The notes under the pieces are model-generated. The model was not told the DNA's origin. It did not search any database and saw only the letters and a list, made by a program, of their open reading frames with translations. 64,000 bases of DNA, taken from assembly GCF_009882915.1 (NCBI RefSeq), contig NZ_WTUW01000001.1:310357-374356 (forward strand). The letters are read 5' to 3'. The translations under genes and the position numbers were made by a program. This document shows positions 32,846 to 41,139 of the stretch, one piece after another (position 1 is the first letter of the stretch; every line of letters begins with the position of its first letter). Origin of the DNA: Sneathiella litorea (GTDB taxonomy: Bacteria; Pseudomonadota; Alphaproteobacteria; Sneathiellales; Sneathiellaceae).

Positions 32846-33628
32846 ATGCGGTATGCGTGCCACCGACTTGTCCTTTCACTCCTTACGCTTTGTGCTATTA
32901 GCACTTTATCAATAGACTCAGTTAGAGCGCAGTCTTCTCTGGTCACCGATATATCTTCCCATCTGATTTCGGTTACGTCTGATTTTACCGGCACAGAGTT
33001 ACTTCTCTTCGGTGCCGTCAAGATTGACAGCGACAACGAAGAACAGTTGAGCCTTGGCGATGTTTTGGTTGTAGTCCGCGGTCCTGAAGAGGATGTTGTC
33101 GTTCGGCGCAAGGAACGCGTGGCCGGGATTTGGGTTAATACGGACGCATTAGAGTTTACGCGAGTGCCGAGCTTCTATGCCCTCGCAAGCAATCGCCCGG
33201 TTGAGGAAATCGCAGCGCCAGATGTCCTTAACCGCCTTCGTATCGGCCCATCACGCCTGCGTTTCGGTGCGGAAAATCCTGAGGAAATAAGACTTCCATT
33301 CGAAGAAGCCATCATCCGGCAAAAATCTCGAGCGAAACTCTACTCAGATCAGGAAACTCCCGTCTATTTTCTAGGTGACACTCTTTTCCGCACAACGGTT
33401 TCAATCCCGGCCAACGTCCCGGTAGGAGACTATATTGCGGAATTTTATCTTTTCCGGGACGGAGAGCTTTTGGGCGCCCAGTCGTCTCCGCTTTTCATCA
33501 AGAAATCCGGTCTTGGACGGCAAATCTTTGATTTTGCCTATGACTATCCAGCGCTTTATGGCATGGCGGCAATTATCGTCGCAATACTTGCCGGCTGGCT
33601 CGCTGCGGCCATCTTCCGAAAGGATTAA
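32846..33628 (+). CDS. TIGR02186 family exported membrane-anchored protein
   Basis: The 260-residue protein has an N-terminal signal (MRYACHRLVLSLLTLCAI, predicted cleavage after VRAQ near residue 29), a beta-rich periplasmic domain (GTELLLFGAVKID, DVLVVVRGPEEDVVVRRKERVAGIWVN) and one C-terminal membrane helix (YGMAAIIVAILAGWLAAAIF). It matches the TIGR02186 pattern of unknown function that travels with TauE/SafE exporters. It probably assists the exporter on the periplasmic side. A TTG at 32837 would overlap the exporter gene; the ATG at 32846 is used here. Confidence 0.82.
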   Translation: MRYACHRLVLSLLTLCAISTLSIDSVRAQSSLVTDISSHLISVTSDFTGTELLLFGAVKIDSDNEEQLSLGDVLVVVRGPEEDVVVRRKERVAGIWVNTDALEFTRVPSFYALASNRPVEEIAAPDVLNRLRIGPSRLRFGAENPEEIRLPFEEAIIRQKSRAKLYSDQETPVYFLGDTLFRTTVSIPANVPVGDYIAEFYLFRDGELLGAQSSPLFIKKSGLGRQIFDFAYDYPALYGMAAIIVAILAGWLAAAIFRKD

Positions 33629-33738
33629 TACCATGAAAAGAAAGAGCATTTATATTTCTTTTAAGGTGGGTTAGAATAAGTTTAACTCAAACAAACTTCC
33701 CTAAGTTCCCGAATAAAACCAAGAATGGAGCGAACCTC

Positions 33739-34977
33739 TTGGGTCGTCCGAAAAAAACAGAATTTGTTCCTATGGCGATTGGCGTCCTCCTGTTGTGCTT
33801 CTTGATGGGGCTTGTTGGCCGCTTCGCGTTCGAGAATTTCCCCAATCTCGTGGCCCCTCTAAGTAAAGAGTTCGACTGGACCCGCGGTACCGTTGCCTCC
33901 ATTTACTCCTTTGGTGCGGTCGTAACTGGGCTTACCGGTCCCATTGTAGGCATACTGTTTGACCGCTATGGACCACGTAGTGTTTATGGCGTCGGCATAT
34001 TATCAGCAGGGGCTGGTCTCATTTTCGCAAGCTTTGCGACAAATATCTGGCTTTTCTACATGACGATCAGTCTGCTCGTCGGGTTCTCAGCCTCCTGCTG
34101 CGGCAATGTCCCCAATGCAGCCATGGCGAGCCGCTGGTTCAGGGCGCAGATCCCACTTGCCCTCGCCATCATTTATTCCTCAATGGGGGCCGGAACGCTG
34201 CTTGGCCTCTCGCTGTCACAGATTTTCATTGAAAACTACGGCTGGCGACAGGCGGAACTCCTCCTCGGCCTGATTGTCCTAAGTATTCTACTTGTTATCC
34301 TGTTCCTGCCTTGGCGGCGGATTACTGCGGGTAGTACAGAGTTATCTCGGCCACAGACAACCGGTGCAGAAGAGCCGGAAATTGAATGGACCATGTCCAA
34401 GGCGATCCGCACTTGGCCATTCTGGGGTTTGGCATCCGTGTTTTTCTTTACGGGAAATGGTATGTTCTCGGTCGTTATCCAGGCTGTCACCTATCTGATT
34501 GAAGTCGGATTTACACCAATTGAAGCGTCGGTGAATTACGGTTTGTCGGGACTGCTCATCCCCGTTGGTATGTTAGGCGCCGGATATCTCGCCCTGAAGA
34601 TCGGTCTCTTCAAAACGGCCATGTTCAGCTACGTCATTACAATTGTGGCTGTCATTTGCATCTGGTTGCTGGACCGATCGGATCATTTAATCCCGCTTTA
34701 TGGCTTTATCATCTTTTTTGGCTTGTCTATGGGTTCGCGCGGGCCAATGATCGGCTCCATCTCTTCGCTCCTTTTTCGTGGTCGCAATTTCGGCACCATA
34801 TACGGTGGCATTGCTGTTGGAGGTGGGTTTGGAATGGCAAGTGGTTCCTTTTTCTCGGGCTTGATCTATGACTTAACGGCCAGCTATGATGCGGTATTCC
34901 TCTATTCAATAATTTGCCTTGTCATCGGCGCGTCCCCATTTATCCTGATAAAAGAAATAAGAAACCAATCGTGGTAA
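33739..34977 (+). CDS. MFS transporter (oxalate/formate antiporter-like)
   Basis: The 412-residue transporter has twelve predicted helices. The A-like motif LFDRYGPRSVYGVG near residue 74 and the second-half counterpart are typical of the major facilitator superfamily, and the pattern recalls the OFA/monocarboxylate group that moves organic acids. The start is probably the TTG at 33739, which has GGAG eight bases upstream; the next ATG (33772) has no ribosome site. The CoA-transferase-like genes follow 26 bases downstream on the same strand, suggesting import of the acid they process. Confidence 0.83.
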   Translation: MGRPKKTEFVPMAIGVLLLCFLMGLVGRFAFENFPNLVAPLSKEFDWTRGTVASIYSFGAVVTGLTGPIVGILFDRYGPRSVYGVGILSAGAGLIFASFATNIWLFYMTISLLVGFSASCCGNVPNAAMASRWFRAQIPLALAIIYSSMGAGTLLGLSLSQIFIENYGWRQAELLLGLIVLSILLVILFLPWRRITAGSTELSRPQTTGAEEPEIEWTMSKAIRTWPFWGLASVFFFTGNGMFSVVIQAVTYLIEVGFTPIEASVNYGLSGLLIPVGMLGAGYLALKIGLFKTAMFSYVITIVAVICIWLLDRSDHLIPLYGFIIFFGLSMGSRGPMIGSISSLLFRGRNFGTIYGGIAVGGGFGMASGSFFSGLIYDLTASYDAVFLYSIICLVIGASPFILIKEIRNQSW

Positions 34978-35003
34978 GATTGGACGGCACAGAAGGAAAA
35001 AAA

Positions 35004-35834
35004 ATGCCCGTGGACACTGAAGACTTTTCCATTGACGATTTTGCGAAGGCCATTCCGGATGGCGCCAAGATTGCGATTCCTGCGGATTATGCGGGCGTTT
35101 CCATGGCGGCGACCCGGGCACTCATACGTCGGCGCGCGAAAAATATTCACCTTGTCGGAGTTCCGACAAGCGGACTACAGGCAGAACTGTTAATCGGTGC
35201 CGGCTGCGTCAAGACCTTTGAAAGCTCCGCGCTTACGCTTGGAGAGTATGGTCCCGCACCACGTTTCACCAAAGCCGTTCGCGAGGGATCGATCCATCTT
35301 ATCGATGCCACCTGTCCGGCCATCCATGCCGGACTACAGGCCTCCCAGAAGGGTATTCCCTTTATGCCGCTCCGCGGTATCCTGGGAAGTGATGTGCTGA
35401 AAAACCATCCCGGCTGGAAAGTGATCCAAAACCCCTTTGCGATTGACGATGACCCGATTGTCGCCATTCCCGCGATACAGCCGGATATTGCGCTGTTTCA
35501 TGCGCCGCTTGCCGATCGGGACGGCAATGTATGGGTTGGACGGAAACGGGAACTGGTGAACATGGCTCATGCTTCCAAGGCAGCATTCGTCACCGTCGAC
35601 GCCATTTCAGAAACAAGCCTGTTCGAGACAGAAGAAAGGGCGGCAGGCGTGCTGCCCGCCCTTTATGTTGGCAAGGTCTGCCTTGCCCCGAATGGCAGTT
35701 GGCCACTTCCCTTCTGGAATGGAGCGGAAGTAGATGATGCCCATATGCGCCGTTATATGGAGATGACCAGAAGTGATGCCGGCTTTAAAGAGTATCTTGA
35801 TCAGTTTGTTTTACAGGAAAGTGTCACGGCATGA
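35004..35834 (+). CDS. CoA-transferase family I alpha subunit (IpdA/GctA-like)
   Basis: The 276-residue protein has the CoA_trans fold: SIDDFAKAIPDGAKIAIPADYAG at the N-terminus and IHAGLQASQKGIPFMPLRGILGSDVL in the middle, close in wording to IpdA of mycobacterial steroid-ring degradation. A late stretch, DIALFHAPLADRDGNVWVG, is shared with glutaconate and 3-oxoacid CoA-transferases. ATG at 35004 follows AAGGA. It overlaps the beta-subunit gene by four bases (ATGA), so the two subunits are co-translated. Whether it transfers CoA or hydrolyses a C-C bond is open. Confidence 0.83.
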   Translation: MPVDTEDFSIDDFAKAIPDGAKIAIPADYAGVSMAATRALIRRRAKNIHLVGVPTSGLQAELLIGAGCVKTFESSALTLGEYGPAPRFTKAVREGSIHLIDATCPAIHAGLQASQKGIPFMPLRGILGSDVLKNHPGWKVIQNPFAIDDDPIVAIPAIQPDIALFHAPLADRDGNVWVGRKRELVNMAHASKAAFVTVDAISETSLFETEERAAGVLPALYVGKVCLAPNGSWPLPFWNGAEVDDAHMRRYMEMTRSDAGFKEYLDQFVLQESVTA

Positions 35835-36586
35835 CAAATAATGCGGACGACAAGAAGGCCCTTATTTGCCTGATAGCCAATCTGTTGCGCGACTGCAATC
35901 ATGTTGCGGTTGGGGCAGCCTCTCCTATTCCCGGCGCGGCAGCCTTGCTTGCCAAGGCCGCCTGGGGCACGCCGAGATTCGTCAATATTCTCGGCTCCGT
36001 TGCCAATAACTTTTTTACAGGCGGCGGTGGAGAACTTTTTGATTGTGCGGCGCAAGGGAGAATCGACGCTTTCTTCCTGGGCGGCGGGCAGATAGACGGG
36101 AAGGCGAACATCAATCTCATGGGGCGCGGCGAGTATCCAAATTCCAGTCCCAGATGGCCGGGCACCTTCGGCTCTGCGTATCTTTATTTCCTTATACCGA
36201 AAGTGATTCTATTCCGTGAGGAACATACCCGGCGCACGTTGGTGGAAAAGGTTGATTTCATTAGCGCCCCCGGCCTGTCAGACGCCAGCACATACCGTAA
36301 AGGCGGGCCTTATGGCCTGTTGACCAGCAAGGCGTTTTTCCATTTTGACAAGGAAAAGGAGCGCTTTCGTCTGGCCTCCATTCATCCGTCAAGCTCGCTC
36401 GAGGATATTCTGGATAATACCGGCTTTACCTTCGACTATTCAAAGGAGACGCCCTTGACCTCTCCACCGGACCCGGCGCTGCTGGACCTGCTCAATCGGG
36501 AAGTCCGGGAGAAAGTCGCAGAAGTCTACCCGAATTTTGCGGATACCATATTTCCGGTGACTTCCGACGCGGAGCAAGTTAAATAA
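35831..36586 (+). CDS. CoA-transferase family I beta subunit (IpdB-like)
   Basis: The 251-residue partner shows FFLGGGQIDGKANINLMGRGEYPNSSPRWPGTFGSA and VEKVDFISAPGLSD, the pattern of IpdB-type subunits. The thioester-forming glutamate of true family I CoA-transferases, expected near residue 55 of the beta chain, is not evident: that stretch reads NILGSVANN. IpdAB itself lacks this Glu and is a ring-opening hydrolase of a cyclic beta-diketo-CoA, so a hydrolase role is plausible. It sits between the alpha subunit and the class III CoA-transferase in one operon. Confidence 0.8.
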   Translation: MTNNADDKKALICLIANLLRDCNHVAVGAASPIPGAAALLAKAAWGTPRFVNILGSVANNFFTGGGGELFDCAAQGRIDAFFLGGGQIDGKANINLMGRGEYPNSSPRWPGTFGSAYLYFLIPKVILFREEHTRRTLVEKVDFISAPGLSDASTYRKGGPYGLLTSKAFFHFDKEKERFRLASIHPSSSLEDILDNTGFTFDYSKETPLTSPPDPALLDLLNREVREKVAEVYPNFADTIFPVTSDAEQVK

Positions 36587-36621
36587 CCCATAACTAAAAT
36601 AAAAATAGAAGTAGGACCAAT

Positions 36622-37818
36622 ATGTCTAGTAAAGGTGCCCTCTCGGGCTTGAAAGTAATTGATCTTTCCCGTGTTCTCGGGGGACCATTCTGTACGCAAA
36701 TGCTGGGTGATCACGGCGCAGAAGTCATAAAGATCGAGCCTCCGCAAGGGGACGAGACGAGAGGTTGGGGCCCACCGTACAATGATTCAGGCATTGCGGC
36801 CTATTTTTCCGGGACGAACCGTAACAAGCGATCCATCGCCCTCGATATCCGCCATGAGGAAGGAAAGAAAATCCTTCTAAAGTTACTCGAAGATGCAGAT
36901 ATCTTGGTTGAGAACTTCAAAACAGGCAGCCTTGAAAAATGGGGCCTCGGCTATGATGACGTCCTTTCCAAGGAGTTTCCGCGATTAATCCATTGCCGCG
37001 TAACTGGGTTTGGCGCGGACGGACCTTTCGGCGGATATCCCGGATATGATGCCGTCATTCAGGCTTGGGCCGGATTGATCAGCATCAACGGATCACCTGA
37101 ATCCGGTCAGGTTCGTCTCGGCATTCCCTTGGTTGATCTTGGAACCGGGATGAATGCGGTGATCGGTATTCTCATGGCGGTGAATGAGCGGCATACGTCC
37201 GGCAAGGGGCAGTCGGTTGAGGCTTCGCTCTATGATACGGGAATTCAACTGCAGCATCCGCATGCTGCAAATTACCTGATGTCTGGGAATGCCCCTAAGC
37301 TTACCGGAAACTCCCATCCGAATATCGCGCCTTATAATCTCTACCCGACACAGACAACACCTGTTTTCCTTGGAGTCGGAAATCATGGCCAGTTTACGAA
37401 ACTCTGCGCATCACTGGGCCATCCCGATCTCGCCAACGATCCTCGTTTTGCGGATAATTCCCTTCGCGTGAAAAACCGCGATGCGCTGAATGAAGCCCTC
37501 AACAAGCTCTTTGCAGATAAAGATGGTGTGGAAGTGGCAACCCAGCTGCTGGCGGCTGGCGTTCCGGCTGGTGCCGCCATGTCTGTCCCTGAAGCGATCA
37601 ACCATCCACATACACGCCATCGTAATATGGTTGTTGAGATGGACGATTACAAAGGAACGGGTGTCGCTGTTAAGCTGAGCCGCACCCCCGGATCCGCGAA
37701 GTCGATTCCCCCCGCCTTTGGTGCACAGGGGCGCGATATTCTGAGGGAACACGGATTTGGTAATGAGGAGATTGAGAATTTTGTTCAGGATGGCGTTCTA
37801 TGGGAACAACCCAAATAA
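36622..37818 (+). CDS. CaiB/BaiF (class III) CoA-transferase
   Basis: The 398-residue class III CoA-transferase starts GALSGLKVIDLSRVLGGPFCTQMLGDHGAEVIKIE, and its catalytic Asp172 lies in PLVDLGTGMNAV. The NRNKRSIALDIRHEEGK and FKTGSLEKWGLGYDD blocks complete the family pattern. Class III enzymes swap CoA between two acids via a mixed anhydride. It probably activates the imported acid using succinyl-CoA or a pathway CoA ester. It starts 36 bases after the IpdB-like gene with an AGGA ribosome site, so it belongs to the same catabolic operon. Confidence 0.9.
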   Translation: MSSKGALSGLKVIDLSRVLGGPFCTQMLGDHGAEVIKIEPPQGDETRGWGPPYNDSGIAAYFSGTNRNKRSIALDIRHEEGKKILLKLLEDADILVENFKTGSLEKWGLGYDDVLSKEFPRLIHCRVTGFGADGPFGGYPGYDAVIQAWAGLISINGSPESGQVRLGIPLVDLGTGMNAVIGILMAVNERHTSGKGQSVEASLYDTGIQLQHPHAANYLMSGNAPKLTGNSHPNIAPYNLYPTQTTPVFLGVGNHGQFTKLCASLGHPDLANDPRFADNSLRVKNRDALNEALNKLFADKDGVEVATQLLAAGVPAGAAMSVPEAINHPHTRHRNMVVEMDDYKGTGVAVKLSRTPGSAKSIPPAFGAQGRDILREHGFGNEEIENFVQDGVLWEQPK

Positions 37819-37934
37819 GAACCTGACTGTCTAAATTTTTATTTCGGGGGTTGAAGTCGGCTGTTACCCGTCTGATAGTATAAAGTCAGATAACCACGGT
37901 GGGCGCACCACATTAACAAAGGTGGACAACAAAA

Positions 37935-40265
37935 ATGGTGAAATTCGGTGTAAATCAGTCTGTTGAACGTAAAGAGGATTTTCGTCTTATTACAGGAACC
38001 GGCGAATATACCGATGATATCTCATTGGATGGTCAGCTTTATGGATACATGCTGCGATCCCCGATTGCCCACGGAAAAATTCTCTCCATTGATATTGACG
38101 ACGCGCGGCAGGCGCCGGGCGTTGTTGATATTATCCTTGGAAAGGAACTGGAGGCGGACAAGGCGAACCAGCTTCCCTGCATGATCCCCCTCAAAAACCG
38201 TGACGGTAGCGACCGCGCAGATCCCGGACATCCGGTTCTTGCGACGGATAAGGTCCGCTATGTTGGCGATAATATCGCTTTTGTTATCGCAGATACACTT
38301 GATCAGGCAAAAGATGCAGCGGAACTGATCTTTATCGATTTCGAAGAAGAAGACGTTGTTGTCGATACGAAAACCGCGAATATGGGAAACCAGCCCCTCG
38401 TCCATAAAGATGTCGCGAACAATGTTGCCTTCGATTGGGAACAGGGAGACGAGAAAAATATCCAGGATGTTTTCTCTAATGCGAGCCATGTGACCGAGGT
38501 TGAGCTAATCAATAACCGGGTTGTCGTAAACTCGATGGAACCGCGCGGCCTGATTGCCGACTGGGACGGTGACGCAGCGAAAATGACGGTGCGCATGGGT
38601 ACGCAAGGCGGTTGGGTGCTACGCTCTTTGCTTGCCAATGCGATTTTGCACGTACCCGAAGAGGATATCAGGGTGATTACACCTGACGTAGGTGGCGCGT
38701 TCGGCATGAAGCTTTTCTTCTATTCTGAATGCGCAGTTACGGTCTGGGCATCCCGCAAGCTAGGCAGGCCCATCAAATGGATAGGGGAACGCAGCGACGC
38801 CTTCCTCTCTGATACGCAGGGGCGCGATCATGTAACGCGCGCGAAACTAGCCTTCGATGCCGATAACATGATTACAGGCATGAAGGTGGAGACCAACGCC
38901 AACCTCGGCGCCTACTTGTCCACATTTGGCCCGTTGATCCCGACCATGGCAGCGGTAAAGGTCCTGCCGGGTGTCTATGACATCCCCAATTTTTACTACC
39001 GCAGCATCGGCGTCTTCACCAATACAGTGCCGGTGGATGCCTACCGTGGTGCCGGACGACCAGAGGCTATCTTTGTTATCGAACGGCTGATGGATAGGGC
39101 CGCACGGGAACTCGGCCTCGGGCAGGATGAAATCCGGCGGAAGAACTTTATTCCCGTGTCGGCCATTCCCTATACGACCTCAACCGGCTGCGTTTACGAC
39201 AGTGGTGAGTTTGAACGAATTATGGACCGGGCGCTTGAAACCTCGGACTGGGCGAGTTTCCCCGATCGCCGTATAGCCTCAGCCAGCAACGGGAAACGCC
39301 GGGGCATTGGTATGTGCTACTATGTTGAGGCCACTGCGGGTAACCCGACGGAAACCGCGACCATCCGTTTTGAAGACGATGATCGCGTCACTGTTGCTGT
39401 CGGCACTCAATCCTCTGGACAGGGTCATTCGACCGCCTATGCCCAAATTGTCGCCGAACGTCTGGGCGTCCCTTTTGAAAATATCGAGATTGTCCAAGGG
39501 GACACGGACAAGATCAAGTCGGGTGGCGGCACCGGCGGGTCACGCTCCCTGACAACACAGGGGCCAGCCATTCATGCCGCGAGTGACGAGGTGATCAATA
39601 AAGGCAAGGAGCTAGCAGGCCACTTCCTGGAAGCCGCGCCGGTTGATATTGAGTTCTCCGCTGATGACGGCGAATTCGCCATTGCCGGAACTGACCGTAA
39701 AATTGGCATTCTGGAGCTTGCCCATCGCGCCCGAGGGCTGGGGCAACTCCCGGAAAATCTCGCCGAAGGCCTCGATTCTGAGGCAAGCTTTACGGTCGAG
39801 GCTTTTACCTATCCCAATGGCTGTCATATTGCGGAAGTCGAGATCGATGAGCTGACCGGCGCGACAGAGGTTGTCCGCTACGTCATTGTTGATGACTTCG
39901 GCACGATCATCAATCCTGCGCTCGTGCGCAATCAGGTGATCGGTGGTGTCGGACAGGGGATCGGGCAGGCGCTCACCGAGAACACGGTCTACAGTGATGA
40001 TGGGCAGCTCCTGACTGGCTCTTACATGGATTATGGCATGCCACGCGCAGATAATATCCCTCTCGATCTGCGCTATGAGACGATCGAGGTGCCTTGCACC
40101 ATGAATCCAATGGGCGTTAAAGGCTGCGGGGAGGCTGGATGCATTGGCGCACCGCCTGCCGTTATAAATGCAGTCATTGACGGACTTGCCGATCTTGGTG
40201 TGCACCATATTGATATGCCCGCAACGCCTCAGCGGGTGTGGGACGTCATCCAACAGGCAAGTTAG
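37935..40265 (+). CDS. Xanthine dehydrogenase family molybdopterin-binding subunit (form II CoxL-like), without partner subunits
   Basis: The 776-residue large subunit of a molybdenum hydroxylase carries the loop AYRGAGRPE (residues 369-377), which marks form II CoxL-like enzymes, not true CO dehydrogenase (AYRCSFR). The catalytic Glu733 lies in GCGEAGCIG, and QGHSTAYAQIV and GGTGGSRS are cofactor-binding stretches. Such subunits normally work with a 2Fe-2S subunit and an FAD subunit, but neither lies in this window. It probably hydroxylates a carbon next to a heteroatom or activated position of the operon's substrate. It follows the CaiB gene by 116 bases. Confidence 0.9.
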   Translation: MVKFGVNQSVERKEDFRLITGTGEYTDDISLDGQLYGYMLRSPIAHGKILSIDIDDARQAPGVVDIILGKELEADKANQLPCMIPLKNRDGSDRADPGHPVLATDKVRYVGDNIAFVIADTLDQAKDAAELIFIDFEEEDVVVDTKTANMGNQPLVHKDVANNVAFDWEQGDEKNIQDVFSNASHVTEVELINNRVVVNSMEPRGLIADWDGDAAKMTVRMGTQGGWVLRSLLANAILHVPEEDIRVITPDVGGAFGMKLFFYSECAVTVWASRKLGRPIKWIGERSDAFLSDTQGRDHVTRAKLAFDADNMITGMKVETNANLGAYLSTFGPLIPTMAAVKVLPGVYDIPNFYYRSIGVFTNTVPVDAYRGAGRPEAIFVIERLMDRAARELGLGQDEIRRKNFIPVSAIPYTTSTGCVYDSGEFERIMDRALETSDWASFPDRRIASASNGKRRGIGMCYYVEATAGNPTETATIRFEDDDRVTVAVGTQSSGQGHSTAYAQIVAERLGVPFENIEIVQGDTDKIKSGGGTGGSRSLTTQGPAIHAASDEVINKGKELAGHFLEAAPVDIEFSADDGEFAIAGTDRKIGILELAHRARGLGQLPENLAEGLDSEASFTVEAFTYPNGCHIAEVEIDELTGATEVVRYVIVDDFGTIINPALVRNQVIGGVGQGIGQALTENTVYSDDGQLLTGSYMDYGMPRADNIPLDLRYETIEVPCTMNPMGVKGCGEAGCIGAPPAVINAVIDGLADLGVHHIDMPATPQRVWDVIQQAS

Positions 40266-40278
40266 GCAGTCCGGCAAC

Positions 40279-40728
40279 TTGACCAGAATCTTTATTGATG
40301 CGGACGCCTGCCCGGTAAAGGACGAAATTTATCGCGTCGCCGGGCGGCATCGATTGATAACCTATGTTGTCAGCAACAGCTGGATGCGCATTCCACAAAG
40401 CCCGCTGATCGAGCAAGTGGTGGTCGACGACGGCTTCGATGCCGCTGATAACTGGATTGCGGAGAATGCGACCTCGGGGGATGTGGTGATCACCTCGGAT
40501 ATTCCCCTCGCCGACAGGGCCCTTAAAAAATCCGCCGTTGTTCTTGGTCCGACGGGTAAACCCTTCACCGAACAGTCCATCGGCATGTCCCTTGCCATGC
40601 GCGACCTCAACGCGCATCTTCGGGAAACCGGAGATATCTCTGGTGGTAACGCGCCATTTAGCAAGAAAGACCGCAGTCAGTTTTTAAATGTTCTGGAGAA
40701 TACGTTGCAAAAACTACGCAAGCGATAG
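40279..40728 (+). CDS. YaiI/YqxD (DUF188) family protein
   Basis: The 149-residue protein starts at TTG 40279 (MTRIFIDADACPVKDEIY). The DADACPV block, the HRLITYVVSNSWMRIP stretch and GDVVITSDIPLADRALKK identify the DUF188/YaiI family, a PIN-like nuclease fold without settled function. An ATG further upstream (40168) is in frame but lies inside the dehydrogenase gene and gives residues unlike the family. The gene follows the molybdenum hydroxylase by 13 bases but is a common conserved gene and probably unrelated to it. Confidence 0.88.
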   Translation: MTRIFIDADACPVKDEIYRVAGRHRLITYVVSNSWMRIPQSPLIEQVVVDDGFDAADNWIAENATSGDVVITSDIPLADRALKKSAVVLGPTGKPFTEQSIGMSLAMRDLNAHLRETGDISGGNAPFSKKDRSQFLNVLENTLQKLRKR

Positions 40729-40786
40729 AGACACAGTCTCCTTGGATTAATAAGACAATCCAGTTTTGCAGATGTATTGAGAGAAA

Positions 40787-40863
40787 TGGCGCACCGGGGA
40801 AGATTCGAACTCCCGACCCCTAGATTCGTAGTCTAGTGCTCTATCCAGCTGAGCTACCGGTGC
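40787..40863 (-). tRNA. tRNA-Arg(ACG)
   Basis: The reverse strand from 40863 begins GCACCGGTAGCTCAGCTGG and folds as a cloverleaf. The acceptor GCACCGG pairs with CCGGTGC. The D-arm contains AGCTCAGC..GAGC. The anticodon stem CTAGA/TCTAG closes the loop CTACGAA, giving anticodon ACG (Arg, read as ICG after deamination). The T-arm has GGTTCGAATC-type sequence (GTTCGAATC). The 3' CCA is encoded at 40787-40789. Length 77. Confidence 0.96.
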
Positions 40864-41139
40864 TTGATCGCCAGCCTTTCTTCGACCGACTAAAGGGGGC
40901 GAATTAATGTAGCGCCCACCTGAGGATCGGGAAATTAATCAAAAGGGGAAGGCAATGCAAGCGATTAAACCAGATTTTCTTAAAAAGTTGTGTCAAAATC
41001 GGTTCTTGTCGCCACGCTTTTCATTAGATACTATCTGCCCCTGATTTTCGGTTACGATAACCGCTCGGCATGGAAAGGTGATATCGCCCTCCCGCTACCG
41101 GGTTTTTGCGCGCACAAAAACAAAGAGTGTTTTACAACC

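Noticed and set aside
40168-40278. Earlier ATG for the YaiI-like gene
   Set aside because: It is inside the molybdenum hydroxylase gene and the extra residues are unlike DUF188 proteins.
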